A stretch of DNA of 64,000 nucleotides from contig NZ_JAAWWD010000063.1 in the NCBI RefSeq assembly GCF_021404545.1, forward strand, positions 40,664 through 104,663, written 5' to 3'. The translations under genes and the position numbers were made by a program. The notes under the pieces are model-generated. The model was not told the DNA's origin. It saw nothing but the letters and a program-made list of their open reading frames with translations, and made no database searches. This DNA is from Aestuariivita sp. GTDB lineage: Bacteria; Pseudomonadota; Alphaproteobacteria; Rhodobacterales; Rhodobacteraceae. Shown here piece by piece: positions 28,640 through 37,175 of this stretch (its first letter is position 1; each line of letters starts with the position of its first letter).

Positions 28640-29500
28640 TCATCCCCGACCCCCTTTCAGCGATGTGGTCCGGTTCAGGACCCAATCTGCCACCAGATTG
28701 ACCGAGATCGCCAGCGTCGCAATCGCGAGGGCCGGGTAGAGTGCCGCGCCGATCCCGAAATTGATGCCGTCCTTGTTCTCTTTCACGATGCCGCCCCAAT
28801 CGGCCAGCGGCGGTTGAACGCCGATCCCAAGGAAGGACAGGGTCGAGATGAAGAGCACCATGAAGATAAAGCGCAGCCCCATTTCCGCGACCAGAGGCGA
28901 AAGAGCGTTTGGCAGGATTTCGCGAAAGATGATCCAGGCGAGTTTCTCGCCGCGCAGGCGGGCGGCCTCGACATAGTCCATGACCGAGATATCGACGGCC
29001 ACGGCACGGGCCAGACGGTAGACGCGGGTGCTGTCGAGCAGACCCATCAGCACGATCAGCGTCAGTACGGTGGCCTCGATCGACGACAAGATCACCAGCG
29101 CCAGGATCAGCGACGGGATCGCCATCATCAGATCGACGAACCGTGACATCAACTGGTCGAACCAGCCGCCCGTCACGGCCGCCAGAAACCCCAGAACCGA
29201 GCCTGTGACAAAGCTGAGGATGGTCGCGGCGGTGGCGATAAAGATTGTGGTCTGGCCGCCATAGATCATGCGGGTCAGCAGATCGCGCCCGATCTGGTCG
29301 GTGCCCAGCCAATACTCGGGCCTGGGCGTGCCTTCGGGCATAAGGCCCAGCATATATCCGATGCGCGACGGCTCCCACACATCACCCACGGTTTCGGCCA
29401 TGCCATAGGGCGAGATCACCGAGGCGAAGATCGCCGCCAGAAAATAGCTTGCCGTTATAAACAGGCCGATTACGGCTGACAGAGGGACATTCTTCAGCAC
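28640..29500 (-). CDS. ABC importer permease (DppC-like)
   Basis: The inner-membrane protein of about 286 residues has the DppC/OppC layout: an N-terminal helix, a periplasmic loop with HPLGTDQIGRD-like sequence (YWLGTDQIGRDLLTRMIYG), four to five further helices, and the EAA coupling motif as VEAARLRGEKLAWIIFREILPNA. GTG 29500 follows a G-rich ribosome-binding site (GGGGGGAACACA), whereas the track start at 29539 adds unconserved residues. It pairs with the DppB-like permease upstream. The substrate is probably a peptide or opine. Confidence 0.9.
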   Translation of the reverse strand: MLKNVPLSAVIGLFITASYFLAAIFASVISPYGMAETVGDVWEPSRIGYMLGLMPEGTPRPEYWLGTDQIGRDLLTRMIYGGQTTIFIATAATILSFVTGSVLGFLAAVTGGWFDQLMSRFVDLMMAIPSLILALVILSSIEATVLTLIVLMGLLDSTRVYRLARAVAVDISVMDYVEAARLRGEKLAWIIFREILPNALSPLVAEMGLRFIFMVLFISTLSFLGIGVQPPLADWGGIVKENKDGINFGIGAALYPALAIATLAISVNLVADWVLNRTTSLKGGRG

Positions 29501-29603
29501 TGTGTTCCCCCCTTGGCACCGGGGGCGGTGGATAGGCAACGCGTTCCGCCAGTTTGTCTTGCAAGCCCGCCCGGTCGACGCGATACGATGTTTTGCAGAA
29601 TAC

Positions 29604-30560
29604 TCATTTTGGGTGCCTCAACCGCGGGTTGGCGAGGATCGACACCACATCGGCGATGATGTTGAGCACGATGTAGACGGCGGCGAAAATCACACCGCAG
29701 GTCAGCACCACCGGCACGTCGCGTTTGACCACCGCATCGACCAGATACTGGCCCATGCCGGGATAGGCGAACACCACCTCGACCACCACGACACCCACCA
29801 CCAGATAGGCAAGATTGATCATCACCACGGTGACAATCGGTGCAATCGCGTTGGGGAAAGCGTGGCGATAGATCACGTTGAACGTGGTCAGGCCCTTCAG
29901 CTCGGCCGTCTCGATATAGGCCGATTGCATCACGTTGAGGATTGCCGCGCGGGTCATGCGCATCATATGCGCCAGCACCACCAGCGTCAGCACCGCCACC
30001 GGCAATGAGATCGCGTGCAACTGCTCCAACAGCGTCATGCCGTCATTGATCGACGCAAAGGACGGTGCCCAGAAAAGCTGCACCGCGAAGAAGAAGATCA
30101 GGATATAGGCGATCATGAATTCGGGCAGCGAGATGCTGGCCAATGTCACACCCGAGATCAGCTTGTCGGGCCAGCGGTTCTGATAGCGCACCGCGATCAG
30201 ACCCAGCAGGATCGCCAGCGGGACCGAGATCAGCGCGGCCCAGAACGCCAGAAACAGCGTGTTCGACATGCGAAACGCGATCTGATCGGCAATCGGCAGC
30301 TTGTTGGTCAGGGCGTTGCCCATATCGCCGGTGACGATACCGCCCAGCCATTCGAAATATCGGGTCAGCGCCGGGCGATCCAGGCCCATCTCTTCGCGCA
30401 GGTTGGCGAGGTTCTCGGCGGTGGCGGCCTGACCCAGAATGGCCTGGGCGGCGTCACCGGGCAGGATTTCGGTCAAGCCAAAGATCAGCGCAGATGCGGC
30501 CAAGAGCAACAGGATGCCCAGCGCAAGGCGCTGGACAACCAGGGTAAGAACGGGATGCAT
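29604..30560 (-). CDS. ABC importer permease (DppB-like)
   Basis: The 318-residue permease opens with the DppB/OppB N-terminus (LALGILLLLAASALIFGLTEILPGD), has six hydrophobic helices and the coupling EAA loop as YIETAELKGLTTFNVIYRHAFPNA near residue 215, and ends in a helix typical of the family. It lies 11 bp downstream of the substrate-binding protein gene and is followed by the DppC-like permease, the usual order of a peptide ABC operon. Confidence 0.92.
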   Translation of the reverse strand: MHPVLTLVVQRLALGILLLLAASALIFGLTEILPGDAAQAILGQAATAENLANLREEMGLDRPALTRYFEWLGGIVTGDMGNALTNKLPIADQIAFRMSNTLFLAFWAALISVPLAILLGLIAVRYQNRWPDKLISGVTLASISLPEFMIAYILIFFFAVQLFWAPSFASINDGMTLLEQLHAISLPVAVLTLVVLAHMMRMTRAAILNVMQSAYIETAELKGLTTFNVIYRHAFPNAIAPIVTVVMINLAYLVVGVVVVEVVFAYPGMGQYLVDAVVKRDVPVVLTCGVIFAAVYIVLNIIADVVSILANPRLRHPK

Positions 30561-30571
30561 GCCTGCGTCCC

Positions 30572-32167
30572 TTACGCTTTCCAGGTTTTCTTGGATGCGT
30601 ACCAGTTCATCTGCGGGCCGTTGGGATCAGCCGACCAGTTCTGGATCTGGTTCGAGACGCCATCGACGAAATTGTTGAACATCGGCAGGATCAGACCGCC
30701 CTCGTCGCGCAGCATCCGACCCATTTTGGAATAGATCTCCTTGCGCTTGGCCTCATCCAGCTCGGCGCGCGCCGCCAGCAACATCTCGTCGAATTCAGGA
30801 ACTTTCCAGCGCGTGTCGTTCCAATCCGCGGTCGACAGATACGCGGTCGTATACATCTGGTCCTGCACCGGACGCCCGCCCCAGTATGAGCAGCAGAAAG
30901 GCTGCACGTTCCACACTTCGGACCAATAGCCGTCATTGGGCTCGCGCCGGACCTCCAGCGGGATGCCCGCCGCCTGGCAGGACTGCTGAAAGAGCGCCGC
31001 CGCATCGACCGCGCCGGGGAAGGCCCCGTCCGCCGTGCGCAGGATGATCGGAGAGCCGTCATGGCCGGACTTGGCATAATGCTCACGCGCCTTTTCAAGG
31101 CTGTGTTCACGCTGCGGGATGGTCGCGTCAAAGAGCGGATAGGCCCCGTTGATCGGAAAGTCATTGCCGACCGAGCCATAGCCCTGGAGGATCTTGTCGA
31201 CCATGTCCTGCCGGTCCAGCGCGTATTTCAGCGCCAGCCGCAACTCATTGTTGTCGAAAGGCGCTGTGTCGATATGGGCGATGAACACGTAATGCCCACG
31301 GCCTTCGGTCGCACGCACCGACAGGGTAGGGGCGCGGTCCAGCAGGGCGGCGATCTTGGGTTCGACGCGGTTGATCGAATCCACCTGGCCCGATTGCAGC
31401 GCCGCTGTCCGCGCCGTGGCGTCGTTCAGCACGATCACCTCGACCTCGTCGTAATGGGCGATCTCGTCCTGACCGCCAGCCCAGTAATTCGGATTGCGCT
31501 TGAAAGTCATGCGCACGCCCGGCTCGTCGGTCTCCAGCGTATAGGGGCCGGTGCCAATCGCGGCCGTCGGGTCGTCGAAGCCGCCATCGGGTTGAATTTT
31601 CAGATGATAATCCGTCAACAGGTACGGAAGGTCGGCGTTGCCGATGCCCAGGGTCACCTCAAAGACGTCACCGTCCACGCGCATGCTCTCGATGGATTGC
31701 ACGATGCCCAAGGCGCCCGATTGCGAATCCTCGTTGGAATGACGCTCCATCGTGCGCAGCGCGTCTTCGGCTGTCACGGTCTTGCCGTTGGAGAACTCGA
31801 TGCCATCGCGGATCTTGAACCGCCAGGTCTTGGCATCCGCCGTGCTCTCCCAGCTTTCGGCGACGAACCCTTCGATAGATCCGTCGGGTGCGACCTCGAC
31901 CAGGCTTTCGCCCCAGCAGTTGCCGCCCGCGATCGGCACATCCGAGGCCCAGCTGGCCGGATCCTGGCTGTTGGTGGATTCTCCGCCCTGTACGCCCATC
32001 CTAAAGACACCGCCCGCAACCGGGCTCATGGCGCGGGCCGCAGCGGCAAACAGCGTCGATGCCATCGCCGCACTTACCCCCAGCGCGGCGGCCTTGCCCA
32101 TAAATTCACGACGGTTCATTTTGCCGGCGGTCACACGCGCGGCGTAATGGTCGAGTTGATCTTTCAT
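30572..32167 (-). CDS. ABC importer substrate-binding protein (SBP family 5), probable Tat substrate
   Basis: The 531-residue protein belongs to the DppA/OppA class (family 5). The N-terminus has NRREFMGKAAALGVSAA followed by a hydrophobic stretch and ARA-M, consistent with a twin-arginine signal, which is common for this family in Rhodobacteraceae. The family signature occurs around AESWESTADAKTWRFKIRDG, and MTFKRNPNYW is the usual conserved strand. It captures a peptide-, opine- or amine-like ligand in the periplasm. It is the first gene of the transporter operon and lies downstream of the CocE-type hydrolase gene. Confidence 0.9.
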   Translation of the reverse strand: MKDQLDHYAARVTAGKMNRREFMGKAAALGVSAAMASTLFAAAARAMSPVAGGVFRMGVQGGESTNSQDPASWASDVPIAGGNCWGESLVEVAPDGSIEGFVAESWESTADAKTWRFKIRDGIEFSNGKTVTAEDALRTMERHSNEDSQSGALGIVQSIESMRVDGDVFEVTLGIGNADLPYLLTDYHLKIQPDGGFDDPTAAIGTGPYTLETDEPGVRMTFKRNPNYWAGGQDEIAHYDEVEVIVLNDATARTAALQSGQVDSINRVEPKIAALLDRAPTLSVRATEGRGHYVFIAHIDTAPFDNNELRLALKYALDRQDMVDKILQGYGSVGNDFPINGAYPLFDATIPQREHSLEKAREHYAKSGHDGSPIILRTADGAFPGAVDAAALFQQSCQAAGIPLEVRREPNDGYWSEVWNVQPFCCSYWGGRPVQDQMYTTAYLSTADWNDTRWKVPEFDEMLLAARAELDEAKRKEIYSKMGRMLRDEGGLILPMFNNFVDGVSNQIQNWSADPNGPQMNWYASKKTWKA

Positions 32168-32289
32168 GAAAATCTCCCAGTTTATTTATGATCCGCGTCT
32201 TGGATGAGCGGTTTGTTGATTGGCCGGTCAAGGTTTGCGTATTTGGCCCAAGGTCGCAAGGGCTAATGACCACCAGGTGGCTGGCATCC

Positions 32290-34263
32290 CTAGATCTGGT
32301 CCCGTTCGATCCGGTCCGTGACGCTGCGTTCATAGATGAGCGCGTCGTTCTCATAGGCGTGCAGTGTTGCACTGAGATGAAAGTGGGTGGTGTCGGACCA
32401 CATCCGACATTTGGCCTCGGTCCGCAACCGGATAGCGCCGCGTTCGATCTCGTCCGTCCAGTGGCAGTCGCCCCGCGCAGAAAGCGGATCGTCGGGGTGG
32501 ATGGTCCAGATCTCGCGCGCCACCGATCCGGTGACCAGATCGTGATCCGCATCGCGCAGCTTGCCGAAATCATCCTCAATAGAAAGGGATACCGCGCCCG
32601 TGACATGATCGGTGCTGGACCGGCGGGTATGGCGTTCCGGGCGCAACGTCTCGGCCCGCCAGGGGGCCTCTGCGTCGGGCGGCGGAAAGCTGCGCTCGCT
32701 GCCCGCGGCGGTGGGTCGGACCGGCAGGTCGATCCGCCCTTGGGTCAGGGTCAGCCGCGCGCGCGCCGGTCCAGGCCAGATCAAAGGCCAATAGGCGTTC
32801 GAGATCGCCAGCCGCAGCCGGTGCCCTTTGGGCACATGATAGGCGATGTGATCCAGCGACAGCGTGATGATCTGGGCCTCTCCCACCGGCATCGGGGTCG
32901 GATCTGCGGGATTTGCGCGGTGGGAAAGGTTCAGCACGCCATATGTGATTCGCGTCGAGGCGCCATCGGGGTGCACATGGGTCAGCCGTACGGCGATCCG
33001 GCCCTGGGGTCGGTCTGAGGTCAGCCTCAGCGTGACCCGGGGCGCACCCGCGATATCCGCTCCGGTCTCCAGCGGCGGGGTGTCGAAACACACCGATTTG
33101 CCATCGTCGGCGCGCTGATCGCCGGGCAGTTCGGGGCCCAGCCAGATCGCGCAGTATTCGCCCGCGTCCGCCCCGGTATCCTGCGGGGAGGCGATCACTG
33201 CCTCAAAGGGGGCTGCCTCGCCCAGACGGCCCTGTGACAGATGCAGCACCTCGATCGCCTCCGGTGCGGGTGTTGTGTTGATCCAGCGCCCCGGGCGCTC
33301 GGTATACCAGGTGGCGGGGCGGACCCCATCCATCAGATAGACGGAGTAATCCGGATCTGCCTCGACCCCCGTCTCGATCCCCTTGAGCCAGCGGTCCCAC
33401 CATCTCAGCGCCTCCTGCAAGAACCCGATGCGTGGCTCGGGCACGGCGAAGTGGGGGTACTTGTGGACCCAGGGGCCGATGATCCCCTTGGCGCCGGGGA
33501 TGTTCTCGACGATCTGCGGCACGGCATTCTTATAGGCATCCCCCCAGCCACCCACGGCCAGCACCTTGGCGGTGATGGCCGAGAAATCCTCGCAGACCGA
33601 TCCGTGGCGCCAATAGGCATCGCGCCGCTGGTGACGCAGCCAGAGCGCGGGCAGAAACGGTTCGGCCTCCAGCCGTTCGAGCCACATCTCGCGCCAGTCG
33701 GGGCGCAGCGCGGGATCCGGTGCGCGTGAGGAATAAGACCACATCGTGGCCCCCCAGCCGAGGTTTTCATTCAACAGGCAGCCGCCCTTGTAGTGAATGT
33801 CATCGGCAAAGCGATCCACCGTCGAGCAGAGCGTAATCACCGCCTTCAACGCCTCGGGCCGCATCGCCGCCACTTGCAAACCATTGAACCCGCCCCAGCT
33901 GATCCCCATCATGCCCACCTGGCCCGAACACCAGGGCTGCGTGGCGATCCAGCCGATCACCTCGACCGCATCGCTCAGCTCCTGGGGGCTGTATTCATCC
34001 TCCATTACTCCCTCGCTGTCGCCGTTGCCGCGAATGTCCACACGGATGCAGGCATAGCCGCGCTTGGCAAACCAGGGATGGGTCAGCGCATCGCGCGCGC
34101 AGGTCCCGTCGCGCTTGCGATAGGGCAGGTATTCCAGGATCGCGGGCACCGGATCGGCATCGGCATCCACCGGCCGCCAGACCCGGGCCGAAAGGCGGGT
34201 GCCATCGGCAAGCGTGATCCCCAGATCGGGCAGCTCTTCGATGTCGCGCAAGGTATTGATCAT
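32290..34263 (-). CDS. CocE/NonD (S15) family hydrolase
   Basis: The 657-residue protein has the X-Pro dipeptidyl-peptidase/CocE architecture. An alpha/beta hydrolase domain carries the nucleophile in GMMGISWGGFNG near residue 125, an Asp further on (IGPWVHKYPH gives the His region near 270), and a C-terminal jelly-roll domain follows (residues about 400-560). Family members cleave prolyl peptides, cocaine-like esters or acyl amides. There is no signal peptide, so it is cytoplasmic. It lies just upstream of the peptide-type ABC importer, which suggests it processes the imported ligand. ATG 34263 is chosen because the upstream extension is unconserved. Confidence 0.85.
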   Translation of the reverse strand: MINTLRDIEELPDLGITLADGTRLSARVWRPVDADADPVPAILEYLPYRKRDGTCARDALTHPWFAKRGYACIRVDIRGNGDSEGVMEDEYSPQELSDAVEVIGWIATQPWCSGQVGMMGISWGGFNGLQVAAMRPEALKAVITLCSTVDRFADDIHYKGGCLLNENLGWGATMWSYSSRAPDPALRPDWREMWLERLEAEPFLPALWLRHQRRDAYWRHGSVCEDFSAITAKVLAVGGWGDAYKNAVPQIVENIPGAKGIIGPWVHKYPHFAVPEPRIGFLQEALRWWDRWLKGIETGVEADPDYSVYLMDGVRPATWYTERPGRWINTTPAPEAIEVLHLSQGRLGEAAPFEAVIASPQDTGADAGEYCAIWLGPELPGDQRADDGKSVCFDTPPLETGADIAGAPRVTLRLTSDRPQGRIAVRLTHVHPDGASTRITYGVLNLSHRANPADPTPMPVGEAQIITLSLDHIAYHVPKGHRLRLAISNAYWPLIWPGPARARLTLTQGRIDLPVRPTAAGSERSFPPPDAEAPWRAETLRPERHTRRSSTDHVTGAVSLSIEDDFGKLRDADHDLVTGSVAREIWTIHPDDPLSARGDCHWTDEIERGAIRLRTEAKCRMWSDTTHFHLSATLHAYENDALIYERSVTDRIERDQI

Positions 34264-34304
34264 GCCGCGACACTCAGAGCGCGCCACCCCCCTGTCAAGC
34301 GCCC

Positions 34305-34355
34305 CTGCTTCTTCTGGCCCAAAATATTCCCGGGGGTTTGGGGGCAGAGCCCCCA
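34305..34355 (-). repeat. Diverged copy 3 of the post-stop repeat element
   Basis: Read on the minus strand it has a stem TGGGGGC-TCT-GCCCCCA, then AACCCCCGGGAATATT and the tail GGCCAGAAGAAGCA. The stem sequence differs from copies 1 and 2, but the 7-bp pairing and 3-nt loop are kept and the tail is nearly identical. It lies 8 bp after the glycerate kinase stop, again in the sense orientation. Confidence 0.75.
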
Positions 34356-34363
34356 GGCGCGGC

Positions 34364-35455
34364 TCATGCTTTCACCGCCACCAGCAGATCCATGACATTC
34401 GTGCCCGTGGGCCCGGACACCAACAGCGCCTCATGTGCCGCCAGATAGGTCCCACTATCGGCGGCGCGCAACGCATCTGCGGCGCCATCTCCCCAGGTGG
34501 CACCGTCGACACAGCCCCCCGCCGCCTCGGTCGGGCCGTCCGAGCCATCTGTGCCGCCCACCACAACAGCGATATTGTCGTGACCGGCAATCTCGCGCGC
34601 CAGCGCCAGGGCGAGGGCCTGATTGCGCCCGCCCTGACCGGGTGTGTCGGGCAGGACCACAGTGGGCTCGCCCCCCAGGATCAACACGCCCGGTGCCATC
34701 TTCCGCAGCCGCGCGCCGATCTGCAGGGCCAGCACGCGCACATCGTCGTAAAGACACTCCTGATTTGCCAGAACAGGCCGATCGCTCGCAGCCTCCGCCG
34801 CAGCCCGCGCGATCCGGTTGGAGGCCACGATGCGGCAATCATAGGCAAAACGCACGCTTTGCGGCGCCGCCCCGACGCCGGATCCGATCACGGCGATCTC
34901 GTCGCGGGGCACATCGGAAATGGCCAGCACCCGCACCTCCGTGCCCTTGAACCCCGACAAGAGCCCGCCCCCCTTGATCCGCGAGATCTCTCTGCGCCGC
35001 GCGTTCATCGCCCCGATATCCAGCCCCTGCGACAGAAGGCTCCGGTTGAGCGCGGCAAGGCTCTCCAGCGTTTCGCCCGGCACCAGATCCTCGGCCAGGG
35101 ACGACGCCCCGCCCGAAACCAGCAGTATCAGCCGCGCGGTGCGCCCAAGCTCCGTAACCGCCTGCCTCAACGCGGCCCCCGCGACAAGGCTGCGCGCGTC
35201 GGGGACGGGGTGGGCGGCTTCGATCACGCGCACATGGCCCGGCAAACCGGGGCAATGCCCGTCCTTGGTGACCACCAGACAGGGCACCGGCCCGTACCGG
35301 TCAAGCGCCGCGCGCGCCATGGTCCCCGCGGCCTTGCCGACCGCCAGGATGCAATCCGGCGCAGGCCCCTCCAGCGCGCGGGCGGTCGCGGCATAGCCGT
35401 CGACGGCCGCCACACCGGCTTGCCAGAGGCCGAGCGCCTCATCGCGCAGGGTCAT
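34364..35455 (-). CDS. Glycerate 2-kinase (MOFRL/DUF4147 family)
   Basis: The 363-residue protein has the GckA-type two-domain structure: an N-terminal DUF4147 domain with [13 protein letters not shown] near residue 40 and [17 protein letters not shown] near 112, and a C-terminal MOFRL domain with [26 protein letters not shown] near 258. It phosphorylates glycerate to 2-phosphoglycerate in serine-cycle, glyoxylate or tartrate metabolism. It is slightly shorter than typical 400-430-residue members. Its ATG overlaps the dtd stop by 4 bp (ATGA), so the two are co-translated. A post-stop repeat follows. Confidence 0.88.
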   Translation of the reverse strand: MTLRDEALGLWQAGVAAVDGYAATARALEGPAPDCILAVGKAAGTMARAALDRYGPVPCLVVTKDGHCPGLPGHVRVIEAAHPVPDARSLVAGAALRQAVTELGRTARLILLVSGGASSLAEDLVPGETLESLAALNRSLLSQGLDIGAMNARRREISRIKGGGLLSGFKGTEVRVLAISDVPRDEIAVIGSGVGAAPQSVRFAYDCRIVASNRIARAAAEAASDRPVLANQECLYDDVRVLALQIGARLRKMAPGVLILGGEPTVVLPDTPGQGGRNQALALALAREIAGHDNIAVVVGGTDGSDGPTEAAGGCVDGATWGDGAADALRAADSGTYLAAHEALLVSGPTGTNVMDLLVAVKA

Positions 35456-35895
35456 GTGGACGTGTCCAGCCAGATCGTGACCGGCCCGTCATTGACCATA
35501 GACACGGCCATCTCGGCGCCGAATTCTCCGGTTTCGACCGTTATGCCAAGATCCGCCAGCGCGCGCGCGAAATAGGCATAGAGCCGTTCGCCCTCCGCCG
35601 GGGCGGCGGCCTGGGAAAACCCGGGCCGGTTGCCGCGCGACGTATCGGCGGCCAGTGTGAACTGGCTGACCACAAGGGCGGCCCCGTCCATATCCGCGAC
35701 AGACAGGTTCATCTTGCCCGCCGCATCGCGAAAGATGCGCAGCTTGGCGATCTTGGTGGCCAGCCGATCGGCCTCTAGCTCGCCATCGCCCTGCATGGCG
35801 CAGATCAGGATCATCAGCCCCGGACCGATCTGCCCGACGGTGGTGCCCGCCACATCGACGCGGGCCTCGGACACTCTCTGGATCAATGCGCGCAT
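35452..35895 (-). CDS. dtd: D-aminoacyl-tRNA deacylase
   Basis: The 147-residue protein is full length for Dtd and begins [15 protein letters not shown]. It contains the conserved [17 protein letters not shown] motif near residue 77 and the cross-subunit Gly-cisPro motif as [10 protein letters not shown] near the C-terminus. It hydrolyses D-amino acids (and glycine mis-attached to tRNA-Ala) from tRNA. It overlaps the glycerate kinase gene; the nitroreductase gene lies 18 bp downstream of the 5' side on the same strand. Confidence 0.95.
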   Translation of the reverse strand: MRALIQRVSEARVDVAGTTVGQIGPGLMILICAMQGDGELEADRLATKIAKLRIFRDAAGKMNLSVADMDGAALVVSQFTLAADTSRGNRPGFSQAAAPAEGERLYAYFARALADLGITVETGEFGAEMAVSMVNDGPVTIWLDTST

Positions 35896-35913
35896 GTCGG
35901 TTCCTTTCTGTGG

Positions 35914-36588
35914 TCAGCCGCGCCAGTCGACGATATCGGCGACCTCTGCACGGGTGGTGCGAAACCGGTTCGCGGGAGCCTGCGTATCCGCATAACCAAA
36001 CGAGATCGCACACAGCACCAGACGATCATCGCCAATATCGAAATGGCGATGCACGAAGGGCGCATAGGACGCAATCGCCGCCTGCGGGATGGTGGCGATG
36101 CCCAGAGCCTGCGCCGCGACGGTAAAGGCGGTCACGAACCCACCGCAATCCATCGCGCCATAAGGCCCCAGTTCGGTCGGTGAGGTGATGATGGCCACAT
36201 GCGGCGCATCAAAGAGCGCAAAGTTGCGCAGCATCTGGGCGGAGCGTCCGGCGCGGTCCGACTTCTCGATGCCCACCGCATCGTAAAGTTGAAAACCACA
36301 GGTCCGGCGCCGGTCCTGATAGATGCCGGAATAGCCATCGGGAAAGGCGATGTCGGGGCTGTGGTTGGCGGTGGCGACTTCGGCCAGAAGGGCAGAGCGA
36401 AACCGCTCGGTCTCTGCCCCGCTGGTTAGGGTCACTTGCCAGGGCTGGGCGTTGCACCAGCTGGGTGCGCGGCGGGCCAGCGCCACGATCCGCTCGATAT
36501 CGGCGCGCGGCACCGGGTCGGGGCGAAAGGCGCGGCAGGAAAACCGCGCGGCAAAGACCTGCTCCATCGTGGTGTAGGCGTCGCTCAT
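35914..36588 (-). CDS. Nitroreductase-family FMN oxidoreductase
   Basis: The 224-residue protein has nitroreductase features: RFSCRAFRPDPVP near residue 15 (FMN phosphate-binding Arg/Ser), RRAPSWCNAQPWQVTL near 43, and the C-terminal ISFGYADTQAPANRFRTTRAE. It is an NAD(P)H-dependent flavoprotein that reduces nitro or quinone groups. The track ORF runs to 37110 antisense to hsp20; ATG 36588 with AGGGAGAGG upstream is the true start. It is divergent from hsp20 over about 145 bp, which carries a probable FNR-type site. Confidence 0.88.
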   Translation of the reverse strand: MSDAYTTMEQVFAARFSCRAFRPDPVPRADIERIVALARRAPSWCNAQPWQVTLTSGAETERFRSALLAEVATANHSPDIAFPDGYSGIYQDRRRTCGFQLYDAVGIEKSDRAGRSAQMLRNFALFDAPHVAIITSPTELGPYGAMDCGGFVTAFTVAAQALGIATIPQAAIASYAPFVHRHFDIGDDRLVLCAISFGYADTQAPANRFRTTRAEVADIVDWRG

Positions 36589-36657
36589 ATCCCTCTCCCT
36601 CGGGGTCGTTTTCGCGGCACAATGGCGATGGGCGCGGGCAATCGCAAGGGGCCCGTT

Positions 36658-36699
36658 TTGACGCGGATCAATGAGCCCGGTCCCGGCCTCGGCGATAAT
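36658..36699 (+). promoter_or_regulatory. Probable class II FNR/FnrL-dependent promoter of hsp20
   Basis: TTGAC-GCGG-ATCAA at 36658-36671 matches the FNR-family consensus TTGAY-N4-RTCAA. A -10 hexamer GATAAT lies at 36694-36699. With a start point seven bases later (about 36706), the site is centred at -41.5, the standard class II activator position, and no -35 hexamer is needed. The ATG of hsp20 follows about 27 nt later. Confidence 0.6.
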
Positions 36700-36732
36700 A
36701 TGGGCGTTCTCAAAGCAACAGGAGCATTCGAC

Positions 36733-37152
36733 ATGGTGGAGAAATCTGAAACCGGGCATTTCTGGCCTTCGCTCTACGAGCCATTTCGCACCTTTGGCAC
36801 TCGTCTGGCCGACTGGCTGAGCCCTGCGGCCGAAGCCTCCGGCGACGGGCAGGCCTATGTGATCGACATGGAGCTGCCCGGTGTCAGCGAAGCCGATATC
36901 GAGCTGATGATCGAGGATGGTGTTGTTACCATCCGTGGAGAGAAGAAGACCGAGCAGGAGAAAAAAGGGGACACCTGGTATTTCAGCGAGCGGCAATACG
37001 GCGCTTTCCGCCGGTCGTTCCGGTTGCCCGCGGATGCCGATGCCGACGGCGTCAGTGCCCGAATGAAGGATGGGGTGCTGCGCGTGAAGGTGCCGCGGAC
37101 AGCGCCGCAACCTTCTGAAAAGGCACGTAAGATCGAGATCGCCAAGGGTTAG
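36733..37152 (+). CDS. Small heat-shock protein (Hsp20/alpha-crystallin family)
   Basis: The 139-residue protein has an N-terminal arm (SLYEPFRTFGTRLADWLSPA), then an alpha-crystallin domain from about residue 40 to 125 with YVIDMELPGVSEADIEL, VVTIRGEKKTEQEKKG, SERQYGAFRRSFRLP and the terminal GVLRVKVPR (A-x-x-x-n-GvL signature as SARMKDGVLRV). It is an ATP-independent holdase. The ATG has AGGAG nine bases upstream; earlier in-frame ATGs lie before or at the predicted transcription start. The FNR-type promoter suggests induction under low oxygen in addition to, or instead of, heat. Confidence 0.92.
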   Translation: MVEKSETGHFWPSLYEPFRTFGTRLADWLSPAAEASGDGQAYVIDMELPGVSEADIELMIEDGVVTIRGEKKTEQEKKGDTWYFSERQYGAFRRSFRLPADADADGVSARMKDGVLRVKVPRTAPQPSEKARKIEIAKG

Positions 37153-37175
37153 CGGGCAGATCCAGACGGCGGCTG

